This document shows, piece by piece, positions 6,965-8,108 of a DNA stretch of 8,108 bases. The translations under genes and the position numbers were made by a program. Positions within the stretch are counted from its first letter, which is position 1; every line of letters begins with the position of its first letter. Under the pieces are notes generated by a model. It saw only the letters and a list, made by a program, of their open reading frames with translations, had not been told where the DNA came from and ran no database searches. Source of the DNA: PALSA-607 sp036510735 (lineage in GTDB: Bacteria; Actinomycetota; Actinomycetes; Acidothermales; Acidothermaceae); assembly GCA_036510735.1 (NCBI GenBank), contig DATCDK010000184.1:1-8108 (forward strand), read 5' to 3'.

Positions 6965-7371
6965 GGCTCCAGGTACCGCGAGAGAAAGTCGCGCTCTGCC
7001 TGCGACACACGCCGCGGTCGGCCGGCGTCAAGGTCGAACGGCACCAAGACCGTCATCGCCTCGGCCAGCACCACGTCCGCGATCTGATCGCGCATCTCGT
7101 AGCGCAAGACGAAGGACGCCGACTTGACCTCCCCGGTCCAGACGTCAACCTCGATCGGCTCCGGCCGCCATTCCAACGGTCGGCGGTAATCGATCTCGTG
7201 CCGCGCGACCACGACGCCCTTGATGAGATCGGGGATGTGCTCTGCCGCCTCGCCGGCGAAGAGCATGCCGGTGCGAGCCTCCTGCATGTAGGTCAGGAAC
7301 GTCACGTTGTTCACGTGCCCGAACGCGTCCATGTCGTCCCAGCGAACGGGACAGCTGAAGGTGAATCGCAC
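6961..7371 (-). CDS. Acyl-CoA thioesterase, 4HBT/hotdog family
   Basis: A 136-residue single-hotdog protein. WDDMDAFGHVNN (residues 11-22) is the hallmark 4-hydroxybenzoyl-CoA-thioesterase motif, with Asp15 as the likely catalytic acid; VVVARHEIDYRRPLEW (53-68) is the usual second strand. Such enzymes hydrolyse acyl-CoA thioesters in the cytoplasm; the acyl group here is unknown. I start at GTG 7371-7369, one base after the ettA stop (7375-7373). Longer readings would run back into ettA with Arg/Thr-rich non-family sequence. The ribosome site is poor, so translational coupling to ettA is likely. The stop TAG (6963-6961) overlaps the stop of the converging CWB2 gene. Confidence 0.9.
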   Translation of the reverse strand: MRFTFSCPVRWDDMDAFGHVNNVTFLTYMQEARTGMLFAGEAAEHIPDLIKGVVVARHEIDYRRPLEWRPEPIEVDVWTGEVKSASFVLRYEMRDQIADVVLAEAMTVLVPFDLDAGRPRRVSQAERDFLSRYLEP

Positions 7372-7372
7372 G

Positions 7373-8108
7373 CTAGCCGCGAGTGAGCTTGCGGTAGGTG
7401 GCCCGGTGCGGACGAGCCGCATCAACCCCAAGCCGGTCGACCTTGTTCTTCTCGTACGACTCAAAGTTGCCTTCGAACCAGAACCAGTTCGAGTCACCCT
7501 CGTACGCAAGGATGTGCGTCGCGACCCGGTCGAGGAACCACCGGTCGTGGCTGGTGATCACTGCACAGCCGGGGAACTCGAGCAGCGCGTTTTCGAGCGA
7601 CGCCAGCGTCTCGACGTCCAGGTCGTTGGTCGGTTCGTCCAGCAGCAACAAGTTGCCGCCTTGCTTTAGGGTCAACGCCAGGTTTAGTCGGTTGCGCTCG
7701 CCACCAGACAGGACGCCGGTTGGCTTCTGCTGATCGGGACCCTTGAAGCCGAACGCCGAAACGTAGGCGCGGCTCGGCATCTCGACGTGGCCGACCTTGA
7801 TGTAGTCGAGACCATCGGACACGACTTCCCACAGACTCTTCTTGGGGTCGAGGCCCGACCTGCTCTGGTCGACGTAGGAGATGGTGACGGTCTCGCCGAT
7901 CTTGATGGTCCCCGCGTCAGGGGTTTCCTCACCGATCAGCATCTTGAACAGGGTCGTCTTGCCGGTACCGTTCGGACCGATAACACCGACAATTCCGTTA
8001 CGCGGCAACGAAAAGGAGAGGTTCTCCATGAGGAGTCTCTCGTCGAAGCCCTTGGTCAGCCCTGAGGTCTCGACGACGATGTTGCCAAGGCGAGGGCCGG
8101 GCGGAATC
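7373..8108 (-). CDS. ettA: Energy-dependent translational throttle protein EttA, C-terminal part (5' end outside window)
   Basis: The last 244 residues of an ABC-F ATPase are visible, reading from 8107; the N-terminal half, including the first ATPase domain and most of the linker, lies outside. This is the second nucleotide-binding domain: Walker A GPNGTGKTT, signature LSGGERNRLNLALTL, Walker B NLLLLDEPTNDLD, and H-loop TSHDRWFLDR. The tail WFWFEGNFESYEKNKVDRLG is typical of EttA and separates it from Uup and drug-resistance ABC-F proteins. EttA binds the ribosomal E site and gates entry into elongation according to ATP/ADP. All ATPase residues in this half are intact. A thioesterase follows after 1 bp. 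Without the arm and toe regions of the first half, the EttA name rests on the C-terminal motifs. Confidence 0.93.
   Translation of the reverse strand, partial: IPPGPRLGNIVVETSGLTKGFDERLLMENLSFSLPRNGIVGVIGPNGTGKTTLFKMLIGEETPDAGTIKIGETVTISYVDQSRSGLDPKKSLWEVVSDGLDYIKVGHVEMPSRAYVSAFGFKGPDQQKPTGVLSGGERNRLNLALTLKQGGNLLLLDEPTNDLDVETLASLENALLEFPGCAVITSHDRWFLDRVATHILAYEGDSNWFWFEGNFESYEKNKVDRLGVDAARPHRATYRKLTRG

Noticed and set aside
7372..7509. N-terminal extension of the thioesterase to 7509
   Set aside because: The added residues are basic, low-complexity and lie wholly within the ettA C-terminus; the hotdog domain starts right after GTG 7371.

Overview
High-GC, GTG-start-rich DNA typical of an actinobacterium. 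The genes best recognised (group II truncated haemoglobin of the GlbO type, EttA-type ABC-F ATPase, OsmC peroxiredoxin, GH4 glucosidase with a BadF/BadG-type sugar kinase, CWB2-repeat secreted protein) all fit that group. The exact genus cannot be read from the sequence. Eight protein-coding genes are supported, two of them cut by the window edges. I see no RNA gene, insertion sequence, CRISPR array or phage gene.

Layout. (1) 1-1200, + strand: the tail of a GH4 6-phospho-glycosidase overlaps an N-acetylglucosamine-kinase-like ATPase by a GTGA junction, which looks like the end of a sugar-utilisation operon. (2) 1201-1291: a convergent gap holding a perfect 16-bp inverted repeat, a likely two-way terminator or a dispersed palindromic element. 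(3) 1292-3606: an OsmC peroxiredoxin on the - strand, divergent across 53 bp from a GlbO-type haemoglobin that is followed after 9 bp by a 12-TM MFS exporter. The divergent gap carries a 13-bp dyad. (4) 3660-4793: a GAF plus degenerate GGDEF protein whose catalytic motif is lost. (5) 4919-6964: a secreted protein with an N-terminal Kelch-like propeller and three C-terminal CWB2 cell-wall-binding repeats. (6) 6961-8108, - strand: EttA (partial, C-terminal ATPase domain) with a 4HBT/hotdog acyl-CoA thioesterase starting 1 bp after its stop. The thioesterase and the CWB2 gene converge and share the palindrome CTAG as their two stop codons.

Functionally the middle section looks like oxygen/peroxide handling (OsmC, GlbO). 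The right end is a translation-control ATPase coupled to a small thioesterase, a pair I recall lying near glbO in mycobacteria too. No clearly new multi-gene system is visible. The observations most worth checking are the large palindrome, the pseudo-GGDEF protein, the propeller-CWB2 fusion and the shared-stop junction.
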